DNA from: Dehalococcoidia bacterium
GTDB taxonomy: Bacteria > Chloroflexota > Dehalococcoidia > SZUA-161 > SpSt-899
Reading direction: 5' to 3'
Length of the DNA: 46,237 bases
Assembly: GCA_028711995.1 (NCBI GenBank)
Contig: JAQTRE010000009.1
Span: 1 to 46,237 of the forward strand
Program-made: the position numbers and the translations under genes
Notes under the pieces: generated by a model
Told to the model about the DNA's origin: nothing
Database searches by the model: none
The model's input: only the letters and a program-made list of their open reading frames with translations
In this document: one piece after another, positions 8,123 to 16,787 of the stretch
How positions within the stretch are numbered: the first letter of the stretch is position 1
Layout of the letters: every line of letters starts with the position of its first letter

Positions 8123-9565
8123 CTAATCCACCTTGGCAATCCTGAGCGAGTCGGCGCTTCCGAACTGCCCCAGAGATGATCCCTCCGTCAATACCACCGT
8201 GTCACCCTTCTTGGCCAGCCCGGAATACCGAATGAACTCAATCATAGAGTCGTGCCAGCGACCCTGCGCGTCCTCCATCAGGATCGGGTAGACCCCATAG
8301 GAGAAGTTGGCAAAGCGGCAGGTGGGCTCGTTGCTGCTGAAGGCCAGAATCCAGCAGTTCGGCTTGAAGCGGGAGATGCGACGCGGGGTGCTGCCCGTGA
8401 AGGTCGGCGTCAGCACAAACCGAATGTTCAGCCCATGCAGCGCGTCGATTACATTCAGGGAGACCACATCTTCTATGGTGATGTTCTTGCGGCCATGAGT
8501 ATTGCGAAAATAGTCTTCCACAGGAGACGAAAAGGTTATAGCGCTCCGCTGCCGCTCGACGGAGATGGCAATCTGGGCCATCATCTTCACCGTTTCTACC
8601 GGATATTTGCCCATTGCGGTTTCTTCTGAGAGCATGACAGCATCCGTGCCATCCAGAATGGCATTGGCCACATCGGTTGCCTCAGCCCGGGTGGGACGGA
8701 CGTTCTCCACCATGGATTCCAGCATCTGCGTAGCCGTGATCACCGGCCTGCCCCGGAGGTTTGCCTTGCGGATGAGCTTCTTCTGGACCATGGGAACGTC
8801 CTGAATCGAGATTTGCACTCCCAGGTCTCCCCGCGCCACCATGATGGCATCGGCCACCTCCATAATCCCATCAATATTCTTGACCGCCTCTTCTCGTTCG
8901 ATCTTGGCAACCACATAAATGTACTTGCCCTTCTCGCGAGCGAAGGATTTGACCTGCACGATATCCTTGGCTCTTTCCACAAAGGACATGCCAAAGATAT
9001 CCACCCCTTCTTCCAACCCGAAGGTCACAAATTCGAGATCCTTCTCTGTTAGGGGATCGGGAATCACCCTGGCGCGGGGAAGATTCAAGCCCTTATGCGA
9101 GAACAACTGCCCGCCAACGAGCACCTTGCAGCTCACGTCCTGACCCGAAATATCCAGAACTTTCAGTTGAAGGAAGCCGTCATTGAGGAAAATGATACCG
9201 CCTTTGGAAACGGCGTGAGGAAGCTCCTCAAATTCCACGGGAAGGAGTGCGATGGTGCCGATTACATTCCGAGTAGTGAGCACGACATCGCTGCCTTGAG
9301 TAAGGAAAAGGGGTTCGTTTTCAAGCTTGCCGATGCGAATCTTTGGTCCGGGGAGATCGAGCATAATGCTAACCGGGTGGTTCAGCTCAGAAGCGATCGA
9401 CCGAATGCGCCGGATGTCCTCTCGATGCTGCTCAAGATCACCGTGGGCCAGGTTCAGGCGAGCTATACTCATACCGCTCTTCATCAATCGAGTGAGAACC
9501 TCGGCGGACCGCGAAGCCGGACCGATGGTGCAGATGATCTTTGTTTTGTGTCCCGGTAATTTCAC
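8123..9565 (-). CDS. pyk: Pyruvate kinase
   Basis: Converts phosphoenolpyruvate and ADP to pyruvate and ATP in the cytoplasm. The 480 residues cover the TIM barrel with its inserted B domain (about 70-165) and a C-terminal domain. Diagnostic segments are KIICTIGPAS at the N-terminus, the active-site signature IYVVAKIEREEAV with its catalytic lysine, VARGDLGVQI, and ATQMLESM...RPTRAEATDVANA. The C-terminal regulatory domain looks divergent and there is no PEP-utiliser extension. Translation starts at GTG, with AGGAGGG nine bases upstream. It is monocistronic: a hairpin terminator follows and an intergenic repeat lies upstream. Confidence 0.97.
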   Translation of the reverse strand: MKLPGHKTKIICTIGPASRSAEVLTRLMKSGMSIARLNLAHGDLEQHREDIRRIRSIASELNHPVSIMLDLPGPKIRIGKLENEPLFLTQGSDVVLTTRNVIGTIALLPVEFEELPHAVSKGGIIFLNDGFLQLKVLDISGQDVSCKVLVGGQLFSHKGLNLPRARVIPDPLTEKDLEFVTFGLEEGVDIFGMSFVERAKDIVQVKSFAREKGKYIYVVAKIEREEAVKNIDGIMEVADAIMVARGDLGVQISIQDVPMVQKKLIRKANLRGRPVITATQMLESMVENVRPTRAEATDVANAILDGTDAVMLSEETAMGKYPVETVKMMAQIAISVERQRSAITFSSPVEDYFRNTHGRKNITIEDVVSLNVIDALHGLNIRFVLTPTFTGSTPRRISRFKPNCWILAFSSNEPTCRFANFSYGVYPILMEDAQGRWHDSMIEFIRYSGLAKKGDTVVLTEGSSLGQFGSADSLRIAKVD

Positions 9566-9599
9566 AGTGAAAGCCCTCCTCTGAAAAAGCCCTTAAGCC

Positions 9600-9735
9600 G
9601 GATCCACCCAATTCCCCCAACAGTAGTGGGAATTCTCCCTCACCCCCTCGATCCCCCTCTCCCGTGATCGGAAGAGGAAAAAACAATCCATAGGGGACAC
9701 CCCTAAAACCCCGGCAGAGGGAAAACCCTCTGCAC
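9600..9735 (+). repeat. Dispersed intergenic repeat, copy A
   Basis: Copy A of a repeat family seen five times in this window. It has a pyrimidine-rich part (CCCCCTCGATCCCCCTCTCCC), then GGGGACACCCCTAAAACCCC, then a perfect hairpin GCAGAGGG-AAAA-CCCTCTGC at 9714-9733. It lies in the divergent gap between pyk and the activase gene. No transposase is present. The 332-base gap otherwise holds only the activase promoter. Confidence 0.75.
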
Positions 9736-9861
9736 ACCCTAACAACTCAAATGATAACCGATAGCTGACTACTGGATTCATGATGCCCCGGATGTCAAGG
9801 CAATGGTACCATCCACTCAAAACGAAATCAATATCTTTTTTACGAGAGGTGGATTCAGCGG

Positions 9862-9890
9862 GGGACAAAACCCTTCTCTTGTGATAAAAT
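9862..9890 (+). promoter_or_regulatory. Promoter GGGACA-17-TAAAAT, possibly leaderless
   Basis: A -10 box TAAAAT (9885-9890) lies 17 bases after GGGACA (9862-9867, 4 of 6 to TTGACA). The -10 ends 7 bases before the GTG start at 9898, so transcription should begin at or next to the start codon. No Shine-Dalgarno is visible, consistent with a leaderless mRNA. Confidence 0.5.
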
Positions 9891-9897
9891 TACACCC

Positions 9898-12800
9898 GTG
9901 AATATAAAGTACTTCTTAGGATTAGATGTCGGATCAGTCAACGCCAAACTCGTCTTGGTGGATGAAAGATGTACCCCCATCCATGAGGACACCGAAAGGG
10001 TAACGATTGGACCGAAAGCAGCGATTAGCACGCTTTTATCCCGCCTCTCAAAGAGGGTTCCCCTGGAACAAATCGCGGCGGCGGGTGTTTCCGGATCGGG
10101 CAAGAGCGTCATCCCTGAGGACTTGAACTGGACTCAATACAGCAGCCCGCTGGCAATCATCTCCGGCATCCTCAATTCTTATCCCGATGCCAAGACGATC
10201 ATTCAAATCGGCGGGCAAAGCTCTCTGGTGATCGAACTGGAGGACGGCCTCAAAAAACCGTGGAAGGTCAACTCCAATCCCCTGTGCGCTGCTGGCACGG
10301 GCCGATTCCTGGAACAGCAGGCATACCGGCTGGGGATCAGTCTGGAAGATTTCTCACGACTGGCACTCAGCGCCGACGATAACGCTCCTCGAATCGCTGC
10401 CCGGTGCAGCGTTTTTGCCAAGAGCGACCTCATTCACCTGCAGCAAAAAGGTGTTTCCGTGGAATCCATCCTGCGCGCCCTTTCCGATAGCGTTGCCCGA
10501 ATGGTGGCCTCATTCAAAAAGGGGCCATTCGCCGATCCGATCTATTTTGTTGGCGGTGTGGCAGAAAATGACGCCGTTCTGAAATCCCTCAACGAGGTGA
10601 TCTCAGCCAGAAACGGGTCTCCCTCACAAGTGAATGTACCGGAAAGATATCATTTCGTAGAGGCCCTCGGGTCTGCCCTGCTTGCCCTGAACTCAGGCAA
10701 AGAATCCAGGGTTATTCCGCTTGAGGAAGGCGACGCCAAACAAGACTATTATGTCATGTCCAAACTGGAGAAGGTCTCTCAGCAAAGCAGCTGGCAGCCC
10801 TCGAAAATCGATAAGCCGTTCGTGGGGTATCTGGGAGTGGACGTCGGTTCCACCAGCACCAAAGCCGTTATCATCGACCAGTCCGGCAAAACAGTGCTGG
10901 CCAAACACTATCTGATGACGGCAGGCAGGCCTCTGGAAGCCGTTAAAGAGGTTTTTCGCCATCTCTATGATGAGTGGGTAGGAGACAACGCCACCATCGC
11001 AGGGGTTGGCGTTACCGGTTCCGGCCGATATCTGGTGGGCAGCTTCATCGGGGCCGACATGATCAAGAACGAGATCACTGCCCAGACCAGGGCCGGTGAG
11101 GAACTGGAGCCCGAAGCCGACATCATCGAGATCGGCGGGCAGGATTCCAAGCTGGTCATCAAACGAAATGGGGTGGTGGTCGATTATCAAATGAACAAAG
11201 CCTGCGCTGCCGGGACGGGGAGTTTTATCGATGAACTGGCAGAGATGCTCGATGTCTCGGTCAAGGACGGGCAATTCGCCAACCTCGCTTTCGAAGCGCC
11301 GCACACCATCGACCTGGGATCGCGCTGCGCCGCCTTCATGGGTCAGGCAGTCTCCACAGCCCAGCAGGAAGGCGTACCCATCGAAATCATCACCGCCAGC
11401 CTTTCCAACTCAATTGCGCGGAACTATCTTTCCAAAGTAGTGGAGATGCGCCGGCTGGGAGACAAGGTCATCCTCACTGGTGCAGTGTTCTACAACCAGG
11501 CAGTGGTCTCGGCCTTTAAGCAATTGCTCCCGGACAAGCAATTGATCGTCCCCGAACACAATGAGGTCTCCGGCGCTATCGGGGCCGCTCTTTTGGCCAA
11601 AGAAGAAATGACGGACGCCGGCTCGAAATTCAAAGGCTTCCGAAAGGTAGCCGATGAGGAATATGCCCTCAAAACGTTCGTCTGCAATCGATGCGACAAC
11701 AACTGCACCATCAGCCGTCTGCAACTGGAGGGAGAACCTCCCACCTTCTATGGCAGCCGCTGCGATTATTATGATAGCACCGTCAGCCACGAAAAGAAGG
11801 AAACGGCCTTCGACGAGCGTGAGAGGTTGCTGTTCAAGGAGTACGATGAAAATCGCGCCGGCGAGTTGACGGTCGGACTCCCCCGTGCGCTGCTGATGTA
11901 TGACTACGCCCCGATGTTCATCGGCTTTCTGAATGACCTGGGCGTGAAGACGGTCCTATCCCGCAAGACCAACCGACAGACAATCGAGCATGCTGTGGAA
12001 CTAAGCTACACCGATAGCTGCTTCCCCATCAAGCTGTTGCACGGCCATGCGGCTGGTCTCAAAGACTGCGATTTCATTCTCTTCCCCAGCGCCATCCGCC
12101 TGGGCGAAAAAGAGGGGGATGAGAACCAGAAATACGCCTGCCCGCTGGTGCAGGCTTCTCCCTTCCTGGTGCGAGAGGCTCTCCATCTGGAAAAGAGAAT
12201 GCTCATTCCGTTTATCGATTTCAGCCTCGGCGATGAGGAGGTCATCGAAAGCCTGGCGCAGATCGCCCGGAAGATGGGGTTCAGTAAAAAGAAGGGCAAG
12301 GCCGCCGCCGTGAAAGGGCTGGCATCCCAGCGGGCGTTTGAAAAGGCCAGAGAGCTAAGCGGGCAGGCGCTGCTCAAGCAAATTCGCGATAACAACCAGA
12401 TCGGCGTGGTTCTCCTCTCCCGCGCTTACATGTATCAGGATGCCGGGGCAAATCTCGGCATCGCAGAGCAGTTGGCCCGGCTGGGCGTAGTGCCGATCCC
12501 GCTCGATTTCCTGCCGCTTTCTTCCATCGACGTCCATCAATACTCGGATCGGCCTTACTGGATGTACGAGAGCAAGCTGATCGCTGGTGCAGCAATAACA
12601 GCATCAGAACCCCATCTCTACGGGCTGATATTGACCAACTTCGGCTGCGGGCCGAACTCATTCATTCTCAACATCGTCGAGGATATCATCGGGGGCAAGC
12701 CGCTGGGCCAGCTGGAGATCGATGAACATGCCGCTGAGGCAGGAATCATCACCCGACTGGAAGCGTTCGTCGACACCATCAAGGGATTCGACCGCTCCGG

Positions 12801-14040
12801 CAAGCGCCGTCCGGCGAGCAAGAATATCTACAGGGCGGCATCCACGCTCAACAACTCCAAAGGACTTCTGCTGTTCCCCCGGATGGCGCCTCATGCAGAG
12901 GTTTTGGCCGCTGCCATGCGAGCCTTTGGTGTCGATGCCAGAGCCCTGCCACCCGCCAACGAAAGCAATCTTCTTTACAGCAACAAAGTGACCACCGGTA
13001 AAGAATGCCTGCCCTACCGGGTGACCCTGGGCGATTTCATGCGATTCTACTATGAAAACGGCCACGGCAATCTCGATCTGGGCACGGTTGAGGGCTTCAT
13101 GGCCGGGGCTTTTGGCCCGTGCCGTCTGGGGAAATATGCCCTGGAGCAGGGCCTGATTCTCAACAAACTCGGTTTCGATCTTCCCATACGGACCAGCGTT
13201 TCCAACAACGCCTACCGCGATTGGGGACTGGGCATGGCCTTTGAGCGCCTGGCATGGAAGGGCATCGTGGCATACGACCATCTGCAAAAGCTGCTCTGGC
13301 ATACCCGGCCCTATGAGAAGATCAAAGGGTCTACAGATCAACTTTTCGATGAAATGGCCGCCACGGTTGCCGATCGATTGTCTCACCGGGAGTCCTTCGA
13401 TAGCATTCTGGCCGAAGCGGTACCGAAGTTCAAAGCACTGATCGATCCCGATCAGCCCCGGCGGCCTCTGGTGGGAATCAACGGAGAGATATTTCTGCGG
13501 ATGAACACCTTCAGCAACAGCGATCTGGCGCGAACTTGCGAAGATGCCGGCCTTGAGGTGGTCGTTTCTCCCTTCAGCGAATGGATGAACTACCTCGCAC
13601 ACCGGAATATCGAGGACGGCATCAAGGATCGGGATATCCGGAAAACCACCCGCGGATACATCAAGAGTATGGTTCAGCGCTACGATGAGAAAACGGTGGT
13701 GAACAAATTCGCACCTTATATCGAGGTGGAAGACCCCAAGATAAAGGACCTCCTCCGTTTCACCAAATCGCACCTCTCCCCCAGATGCGGCAGTGAGGCC
13801 GTGCTCAGCATCGGGACCGGGATTGAGTGGCTGGAGAACCCGTCCTTTGCCGGGGTGATCTCGGTGATGCCACATGGCTGCATGCCTGGCGGCATCGTGG
13901 CCGCCATGTCCGAGGAACTCAGCTCCAAGTATGGGAAACCGTGGATATCCCTCACCTATGATGGGACGCGGGAGAGCAACAACCTCACCAAGATCAACAA
14001 CTTCGCTGAAATTCTGCGGTTCTCCGGCGACGGGGGTTGA
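9898..14040 (+). CDS. Giant acyl-CoA dehydratase activase fusion (two BadF/HgdC modules + DUF2229/HgdB-like region)
   Basis: A 1380-residue cytoplasmic iron-sulfur protein. It has two tandem ASKHA-fold BadF/BadG/BcrA/BcrD modules: residues about 5-270 (GLDVGSVNAK; C130 in LCAAGTG; C170 in RCSVFAKS) and about 310-570 (GVDVGSTSTK; C436 in ACAAGTG; C477 in RCAAF). The cysteines match those that bridge a [4Fe-4S] cluster between activase subunits in HgdC. A Cys-rich linker follows (CNRCDNNC, about 600), then a DUF2229/HgdB-like region with conserved cysteines (NFGCGPNS, KECLPYR, GPCRLGK, PHGCMPGG). HgdC-type proteins use ATP hydrolysis to deliver a low-potential electron to a partner dehydratase or reductase. 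Here activator and acceptor-like regions are fused. The substrate is unknown, and no separate dehydratase subunits flank it. Confidence 0.88.
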   Translation: MNIKYFLGLDVGSVNAKLVLVDERCTPIHEDTERVTIGPKAAISTLLSRLSKRVPLEQIAAAGVSGSGKSVIPEDLNWTQYSSPLAIISGILNSYPDAKTIIQIGGQSSLVIELEDGLKKPWKVNSNPLCAAGTGRFLEQQAYRLGISLEDFSRLALSADDNAPRIAARCSVFAKSDLIHLQQKGVSVESILRALSDSVARMVASFKKGPFADPIYFVGGVAENDAVLKSLNEVISARNGSPSQVNVPERYHFVEALGSALLALNSGKESRVIPLEEGDAKQDYYVMSKLEKVSQQSSWQPSKIDKPFVGYLGVDVGSTSTKAVIIDQSGKTVLAKHYLMTAGRPLEAVKEVFRHLYDEWVGDNATIAGVGVTGSGRYLVGSFIGADMIKNEITAQTRAGEELEPEADIIEIGGQDSKLVIKRNGVVVDYQMNKACAAGTGSFIDELAEMLDVSVKDGQFANLAFEAPHTIDLGSRCAAFMGQAVSTAQQEGVPIEIITASLSNSIARNYLSKVVEMRRLGDKVILTGAVFYNQAVVSAFKQLLPDKQLIVPEHNEVSGAIGAALLAKEEMTDAGSKFKGFRKVADEEYALKTFVCNRCDNNCTISRLQLEGEPPTFYGSRCDYYDSTVSHEKKETAFDERERLLFKEYDENRAGELTVGLPRALLMYDYAPMFIGFLNDLGVKTVLSRKTNRQTIEHAVELSYTDSCFPIKLLHGHAAGLKDCDFILFPSAIRLGEKEGDENQKYACPLVQASPFLVREALHLEKRMLIPFIDFSLGDEEVIESLAQIARKMGFSKKKGKAAAVKGLASQRAFEKARELSGQALLKQIRDNNQIGVVLLSRAYMYQDAGANLGIAEQLARLGVVPIPLDFLPLSSIDVHQYSDRPYWMYESKLIAGAAITASEPHLYGLILTNFGCGPNSFILNIVEDIIGGKPLGQLEIDEHAAEAGIITRLEAFVDTIKGFDRSGKRRPASKNIYRAASTLNNSKGLLLFPRMAPHAEVLAAAMRAFGVDARALPPANESNLLYSNKVTTGKECLPYRVTLGDFMRFYYENGHGNLDLGTVEGFMAGAFGPCRLGKYALEQGLILNKLGFDLPIRTSVSNNAYRDWGLGMAFERLAWKGIVAYDHLQKLLWHTRPYEKIKGSTDQLFDEMAATVADRLSHRESFDSILAEAVPKFKALIDPDQPRRPLVGINGEIFLRMNTFSNSDLARTCEDAGLEVVVSPFSEWMNYLAHRNIEDGIKDRDIRKTTRGYIKSMVQRYDEKTVVNKFAPYIEVEDPKIKDLLRFTKSHLSPRCGSEAVLSIGTGIEWLENPSFAGVISVMPHGCMPGGIVAAMSEELSSKYGKPWISLTYDGTRESNNLTKINNFAEILRFSGDGG

Positions 14041-14066
14041 ATGACGGTCACTGGGGAAAGTTCTAG

Positions 14067-14116
14067 GTTCAACGTTCCAACCGATCTTTCACAACCCAGA
14101 ACATAGAACGCTGAAC
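14067..14116. repeat. Imperfect inverted repeat between convergent genes
   Basis: GTTCAACGTTC (14067-14077) and GAACGCTGAAC (14106-14116) pair at 10 of 11 positions. The element lies between the convergent ends of the activase (+) and a response regulator (-), where a bidirectional terminator would be expected, but there is no T-tract. A related sequence occurs at the exosortase 3' end (26665-26690). Confidence 0.45.
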
Positions 14117-14121
14117 ATCCC

Positions 14122-14841
14122 TCATCTCTTTTCAAACTCCGCAAACCGGTAGCCGATTCCCCGTTCGCTCAGGATATACTTCGGATGCTTGGGATCCTTC
14201 TCGATCTTCTGCCGCAGGTAGGTGATATAAAGCCACAAGTAATGATCTTCATCGCGATACTCATGTCCCCAGACCATTCGGAGCAGCTGCTCATGGGTGA
14301 GAACACGGCCCGCATTGCTCACCAGATGATAAAGCATCCGGTATTCGGTGGGCCGGAGACGAACCTCTTTACCTCTCACCACCACCCTGCGTTTACTGAA
14401 GTCGATAGTCAGATCGTCATCCACCTGAATCTCAGTCCTGGGTGCCGCAGTCGGCATCTCGGCCCTTCGAAGCATGGCCTTCACTCTGGAAACCAATTCT
14501 TTTGGGCTGAAGGGCTTGGCCATGTAGTCATCGGCGCCCAGCTCAAGGCCCTTGATCTTATCGGCTTCTTCCCCCTTAACCGACAGCATGATCACCGGTA
14601 TGGTGGAAACCTGGCGAATCTCCTTGAGGGTCTCAAATCCATCCAGTTCCGGCATCATCGCGTCGAGGATGGCGAGGTCGGGGAGTTCCTGGGTAAGCTT
14701 TTTCAATGCCTCTCGGCCGTTGGCAGCGCCGACCACTCGAAAGCCTTCCAACTCCAGATTCATGCTGAGGACCTCGATGATTCGGGGTTCATCATCCACA
14801 ACCAGTATAATATTGCCTGAGTTCTTCTTGCCGGATTCCAT
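14122..14841 (-). CDS. OmpR-family response regulator (second pair)
   Basis: From the ATG at 14841 the protein has 239 residues. An upstream in-frame extension to 14922 runs towards the intergenic repeat and lacks family similarity, so the inner start is preferred. The receiver has D16/D17, phosphoacceptor D60 (ILDAMMPELDG) and the MAKPFSPKEL lysine. The winged helix (about 135-236) has LRPTEYRMLYHLVSNAG and ends SERGIGYRF. It lies downstream of the soluble sensor kinase on the same strand, separated by about 195 bases holding repeat copy B. The regulated genes are unknown. Confidence 0.94.
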   Translation of the reverse strand: MESGKKNSGNIILVVDDEPRIIEVLSMNLELEGFRVVGAANGREALKKLTQELPDLAILDAMMPELDGFETLKEIRQVSTIPVIMLSVKGEEADKIKGLELGADDYMAKPFSPKELVSRVKAMLRRAEMPTAAPRTEIQVDDDLTIDFSKRRVVVRGKEVRLRPTEYRMLYHLVSNAGRVLTHEQLLRMVWGHEYRDEDHYLWLYITYLRQKIEKDPKHPKYILSERGIGYRFAEFEKR

Positions 14842-14904
14842 TTCCAAAAACCAGTCCTTGCTTAGTGGGAATTCGACCAGGAAAGTTCCGAAATGAGCGT
14901 TGAT

Positions 14905-14985
14905 CAACCCCCTGACCCCCACTCTTGGGGGAAACGAAGGAAAATGGGGGACACCCCCAAATCCCCGGCAGAGAGTATCTCTGCA
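14905..14985 (+). repeat. Dispersed intergenic repeat, copy B
   Basis: It contains GGGGGACACCCCCAAATCCC followed by the hairpin GCAGAGA-GTA-TCTCTGC at 14968-14984. It separates a histidine kinase from its response regulator, both on the minus strand, so it would be transcribed in the inter-cistronic mRNA as the reverse complement and could affect relative expression. Confidence 0.7.
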
Positions 14986-15035
14986 CTCTCAACGGGCGCC
15001 CCCCTACTGACAACTGATAACCGAACCAGTGTTCC

Positions 15036-16577
15036 TCAGTCCTCTTCCACGATCGGCAGGCTGAAGATGAAACGGGATCCAATACCGGGCTGGCTTTCCA
15101 CCCAAATTCGGCCGCCATGCGCTTCGATAAGGGTTTTACAGATATAAAGCCCCAACCCTGTCCCCTGAGACCGGGTGACCGAGCTATCTTTCCCCCGGTA
15201 GAACCGCTCGAATACCCTCTCCTGCTCATCGACCGGAATGCCGATTCCCCGGTCAACCACGGCAACCAAAGCGTTCTTCCCGGAAACCTCGCCAGTGATA
15301 GTGACGGTTCCCCCTCCAGGTGAAAACTTGATGGCATTCTCCACCAGATTGGTGAGCACCTCATTCACCTTTTCGGGATCGGCAGACACCGGCGGGAAAT
15401 CGGGAGGAAATCCAACCCTCACGCCGCAGTTCTCTCTGACCCCGGCAAAACGCTTGGCAACCCGGTTGGCCTCGTTCTCCAGATTGAGCAAAAGCTTGTC
15501 CAATCCAACGCCTTCTTCCTCCAAGCGAGACGTATAGAGCAGCTTGCTCACCACGCCGCTGAGGCGATCGCTTTCCTCTTCAATGGCCTTCAGCTTTTCC
15601 ATAATGGTTTCCTGCCCCCATCTGGCATCGGGACGAGTAAGCGTGCTGGCATAGGCCTTGATGATGGAAATTGGGGTTTGGAGTTCATGGGAAACCGTAG
15701 CCAGAAGAGCAGACCTTCGATGCTCAAGTTGCCGAAGGTGACGAACATCATGGATATCGATCACAGCAGAAAGAAGATGCCCCTCCGGTGATCGCGCAAT
15801 GGAATAACTCAGGCTTACATCGATATCCCGTCCAGTCCGAGGAGACAGGACTCCATCCAGAGCAATGAAGCCCCCGCCACCTTCAAGAATAGGACATCCT
15901 GTCTGGCAGAAATCGGCCCCCTCACCATTTTTCACCTTCAAGACCTGAAAACAATACCGTCCAACTGCTTCTTCCCTCTTCCAACCTGTAATCCTCTCCA
16001 TCCCCGCATTGAAATAGGTGATGCGCCGATCAGTATCGATGGCCATAATCCCGTCGGCGCTGTTTTCCAGGATGGATTCGATCCTGAATCTCTCTTCGGC
16101 CAGATGAGCTGCCAACCGGGCATTCTGGAGTGCAATGGCTGCAATGTCGACAAAAAAAGAGCGCACGTGAGGTTCGCTATTACTGAAAGACCGGGGCAAA
16201 TAAGGGCATGACACACAGATCAATCCGATCGTTTTTCCATCGATCACAAGGGGCCGGGTGATAATGAGGTCCTGTGTGCCTTCCCGTGTGATCGTCAGTA
16301 CACCCGATTCCTGAGCGGCCTGGGTATTCCCATCATCAACCAACCTGCCGGCAGTGAGATTGGGGAGCGTCTCGTTGATAAAAAGACGCAGGGCTGCGCC
16401 AGCCTCAGAATCAAGCCCGAGGGTCGCCCCTTCCACAAATCGCATCTCCCTCTCATTCCACAGCGCAGCAATGCCGACATTGCCATTTAAGGCATCCACT
16501 TCTTTGCGCAGGATTACTGCGAGTTTGGATGGAAAATCCACATCTGCTCCCGGGTCGGCCAAACACCCTTTGGCCAT
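15036..16577 (-). CDS. Soluble sensor histidine kinase (GAF-PAS-HisKA-HATPase)
   Basis: A 513-residue kinase without membrane segments. Residues about 10-160 form a GAF-like domain. About 165-285 is a PAS domain (ILENSADGIMAIDTDRRI) with cysteines in the pattern YCFQVLKV...FCQTGCP, seen in some PAS families and possibly redox or metal responsive. HisKA has H297 in VSHELQTPI. HATPase_c has NLVENAIKFSPGGG, DRGIGIP and GTGLGLYICK. The ATG at 16577 is the first start after an in-frame TGA two codons upstream, and both lie at the edge of an intergenic palindromic repeat. The N-terminus may therefore have been shortened or redefined by the repeat. Confidence 0.92.
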   Translation of the reverse strand: MAKGCLADPGADVDFPSKLAVILRKEVDALNGNVGIAALWNEREMRFVEGATLGLDSEAGAALRLFINETLPNLTAGRLVDDGNTQAAQESGVLTITREGTQDLIITRPLVIDGKTIGLICVSCPYLPRSFSNSEPHVRSFFVDIAAIALQNARLAAHLAEERFRIESILENSADGIMAIDTDRRITYFNAGMERITGWKREEAVGRYCFQVLKVKNGEGADFCQTGCPILEGGGGFIALDGVLSPRTGRDIDVSLSYSIARSPEGHLLSAVIDIHDVRHLRQLEHRRSALLATVSHELQTPISIIKAYASTLTRPDARWGQETIMEKLKAIEEESDRLSGVVSKLLYTSRLEEEGVGLDKLLLNLENEANRVAKRFAGVRENCGVRVGFPPDFPPVSADPEKVNEVLTNLVENAIKFSPGGGTVTITGEVSGKNALVAVVDRGIGIPVDEQERVFERFYRGKDSSVTRSQGTGLGLYICKTLIEAHGGRIWVESQPGIGSRFIFSLPIVEED

Positions 16578-16653
16578 GTCACGTCATCCCGGACTTGATC
16601 CGGGATCTCCCAACCCCAACACCCCGGCTTCCCGATCAGAGTCGGGAATGACA
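16577..16653. repeat. Palindromic intergenic repeat (GTCATCCCGG type)
   Basis: A compact unit with two internal hairpins: ATCCCGGA-CTTGA-TCCGGGAT, and TTCCCGA-TCAGAG-TCGGGAA. It is bounded by TGTCACGTCATCCC on the left and GGGAATGACA on the right, which are roughly inverted. It looks like a short non-autonomous mobile or REP-like unit. The stretch to 16787 has no supported gene. Confidence 0.65.
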
Positions 16654-16787
16654 TATCGCTGTCTTCTTTCTTCTTGCGTACCGCCGGCAGTATCTCTTTC
16701 TCGCAATGACAGCTACGGGTGTCTTTGAGAGGAGCCATCGGCAACGAAGCAAACTCAAGGCACACACCGTACAGTGACCCTCTCCCC

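Noticed and set aside
9786-9798. TTGACA on the minus strand upstream of pyk
   Set aside because: No acceptable -10 lies 15-19 bases downstream, so a promoter could not be supported.
12658-13875. 405-residue minus-strand frame inside the activase gene
   Set aside because: It is the antisense of a clearly conserved gene and has no domain of its own.
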